A stretch of DNA of 9,140 bases from an uncultured Pelagibacterales bacterium. GTDB lineage: Bacteria; Pseudomonadota; Alphaproteobacteria; Pelagibacterales; Pelagibacteraceae. The stretch's first letter is position 1. Every line of letters starts with the position of its first letter. The notes under the pieces are model-generated. The model was not told where the DNA came from. It searched no databases and was given only the letters and a program-made list of their open reading frames with translations. Below are positions 6,031-9,140 of the stretch, piece by piece. Where the stretch lies: NCBI GenBank assembly GCA_913020625.1, contig CAJVZX010000029.1:1-9140 (forward strand). Direction: 5' to 3'. Position numbers and translations under genes: made by a program.

Positions 6031-7962
6031 ATGAACAAAACTTTATCTAAGGCAATAGAGAGAGCTGTGCGTGGATTTCCAATAGATGAGGTTAATTCCA
6101 ATTATGAAAAAAGACCAAATTTGTTTTCTTTATCTAAGGAAACAGAACTTTTTCAAAATAACAAAGGAATTATTATAAAAATTGATAGATCAAAAGATGA
6201 AAAATTAACTAATTTTGGAAAAGCAACTTTAAGCGATAGATATTTAGGACCAAATGAATCTTACCAAGACTTATTTGCAAGAGTTGCAAGCACATATGCG
6301 GATAATAATTTACATGCTCAAAGATTATATAATTATATTAGCAATCTTTGGTTTATGCCGGCAACCCCTGTTTTGTCAAATGGAGGAACTAAAAGAGGAT
6401 TGCCTATTTCATGTTTCTTAAATGAAGCCTCAGATAGTTTATCTGGAATACTTGATTTATGGAGTGAAAATGTTTGGCTTGCTGCTAAAGGTGGAGGTAT
6501 AGGAAGTTATTGGGGAAATCTTAGATCTATCGGGGAAAAAATCGGTAGAGTGGGCAAGACATCTGGAATCATTCCATTCATTAAAGTTATGGATTCATTA
6601 ACAATGGCAATAAGTCAAGGATCTTTAAGAAGAGGTTCAGCAGCATGTTATCTTACTATTGATCATCCTGAAATTGAGGAATTTATTGAAATGAGAAGAC
6701 CAACAGGAGGAGATCCTAATAGAAAAAGTTTAAATTTACATCATGGAGTATTAGTTACAGATGCATTTATGAGAGCAGTTGAAACTGATGAACAGTGGGC
6801 ATTAAAAAGTCCAACTGATGCTTCTATCCAATCAACTATATCTGCAAGAAATTTATGGATCAGATTATTAACAGCAAGAATAGAAACTGGCGAACCATAT
6901 ATCATTTTTATAGACACTGTGAATAGACTTATTCCACAACATCATAAATTAGCAGGATTAAATGTTAAAACCTCAAATTTATGTAGCGAGATAACATTGC
7001 CAACTGGAATAGATAAAGAAGGCAAAGATAGAACTGCAGTTTGTTGTTTATCTTCACTTAATTTGGAGAAATATGATGAGTGGAAAGATGATAAAAATTT
7101 TATTAACGATATAATGAGATTTTTAGATAATGTCTTAACGGATTTTATTGATAGAGCACCTGAACAATTTAAAGATGCAAAATATTCTGCAATGCGAGAA
7201 AGAAGTGTAGGCCTTGGTGTAATGGGACTTCATTCTTATTTTCAAAAAAATATGATTCCATTAGAATCTGTAATGAGCAAAGTGTGGAATAAAAAAATAT
7301 TTAAAAACATCCAGGAAAAAGCAGATCAAGCTTCAAAAGATTTAGCTGACGAAAGAGGAGCATGTCCAGATGCGGCTGAATATAATTTCAAAGAAAGATT
7401 TTCTAACAAAACAGCAATTGCACCTACCGCTTCAATTTCTATTATTTGTGGTGGAGCATCTCCTGGTGTTGAACCGGTTGCTGCTAATAGCTATACACAT
7501 AAAACCTTATCAGGATCTTACAACGTCAGAAATAGATATTTAAAAAAAGTACTAGAAAAACATGGTAAAAATGATGATGAAACATGGTCTAGTATCACAA
7601 CAAATCAAGGCTCCATATCCCATTTAGATTTTTTAACTGATCTTGAAAAAAATGTTTTTAAAACAGCTTTTGAATTAAATCAAAATTGGATTGTTGAATT
7701 AGGAGCAGATAGAACTCCTTACGTTTCACAAGCTCAATCAATCAATCTATTTTTGCCTGCTGATGTGCATAAAAAAGAATTGCACCAAATACATTTTCAA
7801 GCATGGAAAAAAGGCTTAAAAAGCCTTTATTATTGTAGATCAAAATCAATTCAAAGAGCAGAAAATATCAATAGTGGTTCTTCTACCGATGTCACAAAAA
7901 ATGTTTATAGAAAAGAAGTTGATACTGACCCAGATTATGATGAATGTCTATCATGTCAGTAG
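6031..7962 (+). CDS. nrdA: Class I ribonucleoside-diphosphate reductase, alpha (catalytic) subunit
   Basis: With NrdB this cytosolic subunit reduces ribonucleoside diphosphates to deoxy forms by radical chemistry. At 643 aa it is over 100 shorter than E. coli NrdA, because the N-terminus goes almost straight into the barrel with no recognisable ATP-cone. Catalytic residues align by motif: C128 in LPISCF (E. coli C225), N316/C318/E320 in SNLCSE (N437/C439/E441) with C318 the thiyl-radical Cys, and C338 or C339 in AVCCLSSLNL (C462). PTASISIICGGASPGVEP (465-482) is the phosphate-binding region. Y600-Y601 in SLYYCRS correspond to the radical-transfer pair Y730/Y731. The C-terminal shuttle cysteines are C639 and C642 in CLSCQ, a CX2C pair instead of the E. 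coli CX4C. The 3' end overlaps nrdB by up to 19 nt. LexA- and NrdR-type boxes lie upstream. Confidence 0.96.
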   Translation: MNKTLSKAIERAVRGFPIDEVNSNYEKRPNLFSLSKETELFQNNKGIIIKIDRSKDEKLTNFGKATLSDRYLGPNESYQDLFARVASTYADNNLHAQRLYNYISNLWFMPATPVLSNGGTKRGLPISCFLNEASDSLSGILDLWSENVWLAAKGGGIGSYWGNLRSIGEKIGRVGKTSGIIPFIKVMDSLTMAISQGSLRRGSAACYLTIDHPEIEEFIEMRRPTGGDPNRKSLNLHHGVLVTDAFMRAVETDEQWALKSPTDASIQSTISARNLWIRLLTARIETGEPYIIFIDTVNRLIPQHHKLAGLNVKTSNLCSEITLPTGIDKEGKDRTAVCCLSSLNLEKYDEWKDDKNFINDIMRFLDNVLTDFIDRAPEQFKDAKYSAMRERSVGLGVMGLHSYFQKNMIPLESVMSKVWNKKIFKNIQEKADQASKDLADERGACPDAAEYNFKERFSNKTAIAPTASISIICGGASPGVEPVAANSYTHKTLSGSYNVRNRYLKKVLEKHGKNDDETWSSITTNQGSISHLDFLTDLEKNVFKTAFELNQNWIVELGADRTPYVSQAQSINLFLPADVHKKELHQIHFQAWKKGLKSLYYCRSKSIQRAENINSGSSTDVTKNVYRKEVDTDPDYDECLSCQ

Positions 7963-8960
7963 TTAAAAAAAAAGACCAAGAGATTATTCAACCAAAAAAA
8001 AAAGGACTTCTTGTTGGTAATCCAGTCTATAAACCATTTAGATATCCTTGGTGTTATGATGCTTGGTTAACTCAACAAAGAATTCATTGGTTACCAGAAG
8101 AAGTTCCGTTAGGAGATGATGTTAGAGATTGGCAAAAAAACTTGTGTATTGAAGAAAAAAATTTATTAACACAAATTTTTAGATTTTTTACACAAGCTGA
8201 TGTTGAGGTAAGCAATTGCTACATTCGCCATTATATGAATGTATTTAAACCTACAGAAGTTTTAATGATGATGACTTCATTTGCTTCAATGGAGACAGTT
8301 CACATAGCAGCTTACTCGCATTTACTTGACACCATTGGAATGCCAGAATCTGAATATTCTGCTTTCATGAAATATAAAGAAATGAAAGACAAATACGATT
8401 ATATGCAAGGTTTTGATGTTAAATCTAATCATGATATTGCAAAAACAATTGCAGTTTTTAGTGCGTTTACAGAAGGTTTACAATTATTTGCGAGTTTTGC
8501 AATATTACTTAATTTTCCTAGACAAAATAAAATGAAAGGTATGGGCCAAATAGTTACATGGTCTGTTCGTGACGAAACATTACATTGTAATTCTATGATT
8601 AGATTATTTAGAGAATTTATTAATGAAAATCTAGAAATCTGGACACCTCAATTAAAAAAAGAAATTTATGAATCGTGTAGAACAATTGTTTCACATGAAG
8701 ATGCATTTATTGATTTGGCATTTCAAATGGGACCAATAAATGGATTAACAGCTCAAGAAGTTAAAGATTATATAAGATGGATTGGTAATAGAAGATTAAT
8801 TCAACTTGGACTAAAACCGATATATAAAATAGATAAAAATCCATTAACCTGGCTTGACACAATGCTGAATGCAGTTGAGCATATGAATTTTTTTGAAGGA
8901 AGAGCGACAGAATATTCAAAAGCATCTACACAAGGTAACTGGACAGAAGCTTTTTCTTAA
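7944..8960 (+). CDS. nrdB: Class I ribonucleoside-diphosphate reductase, beta (radical-generating) subunit
   Basis: A 338-aa ferritin-like R2 protein that houses the metal-tyrosyl cofactor and passes the radical to NrdA. The ligands line up with E. coli R2: D62 in VRDWQ (D84), E117 and H120 in METVH (E115, H118), E177 in FTEGLQ (E204), E211 and H214 in RDETLH (E238, H241). The radical tyrosine is Y124 (Y122), seven residues after E117, so this is not a Tyr-less class Ic protein. W49 in HWLPEE corresponds to W48. Y324 in the flexible C-terminal tail is a candidate for Y356; the tail end should bind NrdA. There is no N-terminal ATP-cone. The start is ambiguous: ATG 7944 (19-nt overlap with nrdA) or ATG 7953, three codons in (10-nt overlap); neither has a clear Shine-Dalgarno. 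Translational coupling to nrdA is likely. It is convergent with the citrate synthase gene, 7 bp between stops. Confidence 0.96.
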   Translation: MSIMSVVKKKDQEIIQPKKKGLLVGNPVYKPFRYPWCYDAWLTQQRIHWLPEEVPLGDDVRDWQKNLCIEEKNLLTQIFRFFTQADVEVSNCYIRHYMNVFKPTEVLMMMTSFASMETVHIAAYSHLLDTIGMPESEYSAFMKYKEMKDKYDYMQGFDVKSNHDIAKTIAVFSAFTEGLQLFASFAILLNFPRQNKMKGMGQIVTWSVRDETLHCNSMIRLFREFINENLEIWTPQLKKEIYESCRTIVSHEDAFIDLAFQMGPINGLTAQEVKDYIRWIGNRRLIQLGLKPIYKIDKNPLTWLDTMLNAVEHMNFFEGRATEYSKASTQGNWTEAFS

Positions 8961-8967
8961 AATTGAA

Positions 8968-9140
8968 CTATCTTTGATTTAAAAGTACGACTTTTCGATG
9001 CTTTTCACCCTTGTATTTAGAGAGAGGTCTAATCAATCTATTAGCCGCATGTTGTTCTATAATGTGAGCAGTCCATCCTGTTATCCTAGCTATAACAAAA
9101 ATTGGAGTAAAAAAATCAGTATCAAAACCCATTAAATGAT
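8968..9140 (-). CDS. Citrate synthase / 2-methylcitrate synthase, C-terminal fragment cut by window edge
   Basis: The minus strand gives 56 complete codons and a TAG (8970-8968); the rest lies beyond the right edge. The fragment has FFTPIFVIARITGWTAHIIEQ (residues 9-29 of the fragment) and NRLIRP (33-38), the C-terminal signature of the citrate synthase family, where the IRP arginine contributes to the substrate site of the partner subunit. The enzyme condenses oxaloacetate with acetyl-CoA (TCA cycle) or propionyl-CoA (methylcitrate cycle). The wording is closer to the short CitZ/PrpC-type enzymes than to the long E. coli GltA type (ARTVGWIAHW), so citrate and 2-methylcitrate synthase cannot be separated from this piece. 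It is convergent with nrdB, with no terminator between them. Confidence 0.85.
   Translation of the reverse strand, partial: HLMGFDTDFFTPIFVIARITGWTAHIIEQHAANRLIRPLSKYKGEKHRKVVLLNQR

Noticed and set aside
7810..7828. Perfect 8-bp inverted repeat AAAGGCTT / AAGCCTTT with a 3-nt AAA loop
   Set aside because: It lies inside nrdA, over the conserved codons leading into the Tyr-Tyr radical pair, and is not followed by a T-run, so it is not a terminator. It is most likely a by-product of the Lys-Lys-Gly-Leu-Lys-Ser-Leu codons.
8945..8956. Weak hairpin AGAA...TTCT at the nrdB end as a terminator
   Set aside because: The stem is only about 4 bp, A/T dominated, inside the coding sequence and without a following T-run.
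1..9140. Search for a mobile element, defence system, CRISPR array, tRNA or rRNA
   Set aside because: There are no transposase or integrase motifs, no regularly spaced repeats and no tRNA-like cloverleaf. All gene-sized space is filled by ordinary core genes of uniform composition, so I do not claim a new multi-gene system here.

Overview
The window reads as a stretch of very AT-rich (roughly 30% GC by eye), tightly packed core chromosome from a streamlined marine alphaproteobacterium, most likely of the SAR11/Pelagibacterales type. This rests on the base composition, lysine/asparagine/isoleucine-rich proteins, gene gaps of a few bases or overlaps, alphaproteobacterial-looking protein sequences (the long omega subunit, the TASHNENGW loop of the hexose-phosphate mutase, the short NrdA) and an alphaproteobacterial-type LexA box. 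The lineage is an inference. I see no IS element, prophage, CRISPR array, tRNA or rRNA.

Layout. Positions 1-707 (minus) hold the first 235 codons of a beta-hydroxyacid dehydrogenase (3-hydroxyisobutyrate dehydrogenase family), cut by the left edge. Three bases away, a 12-helix MFS transporter (711-1946, plus) diverges from it. Then come rpoZ (1981-2475), a DusA-type tRNA-dihydrouridine synthase with a TTG start (2568-3578) and a TauE/SafE-family permease (3575-4408), all on plus; the last two overlap by 4 nt. A phosphomannomutase/phosphoglucomutase (4405-5862, minus) converges on the permease and the two genes share a TTAA stop. After a 168-bp divergent intergenic region come nrdA (6031-7962) and nrdB (7944-8960), the two subunits of a class I aerobic ribonucleotide reductase. 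The right edge holds the C-terminal 56 codons of a citrate/2-methylcitrate synthase on minus (8968-9140).

How it works together. The only strong functional unit is nrdAB, which makes dNTP precursors. Neither subunit shows an ATP-cone, so the usual dATP off-switch is not visible in the enzyme. Upstream there is an exact GTTC-N7-GTTC match to the alphaproteobacterial LexA operator and a pair of NrdR-like boxes whose shared ATATAGT core repeats exactly 31 bp apart. This suggests that control is moved to transcription, by DNA damage and by nucleotide level. The other genes are housekeeping or transport genes with no evident common pathway.

The second notable region is the 3-bp divergent gap at 708-710. 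A near-consensus sigma-70 promoter for the dehydrogenase (TTGAAA-N17-TATAAT on minus) lies inside the first codons of the transporter gene and would start transcription at or next to the dehydrogenase ATG, predicting a leaderless mRNA. I did not find a convincing new multi-gene system; the most interesting content is regulatory.
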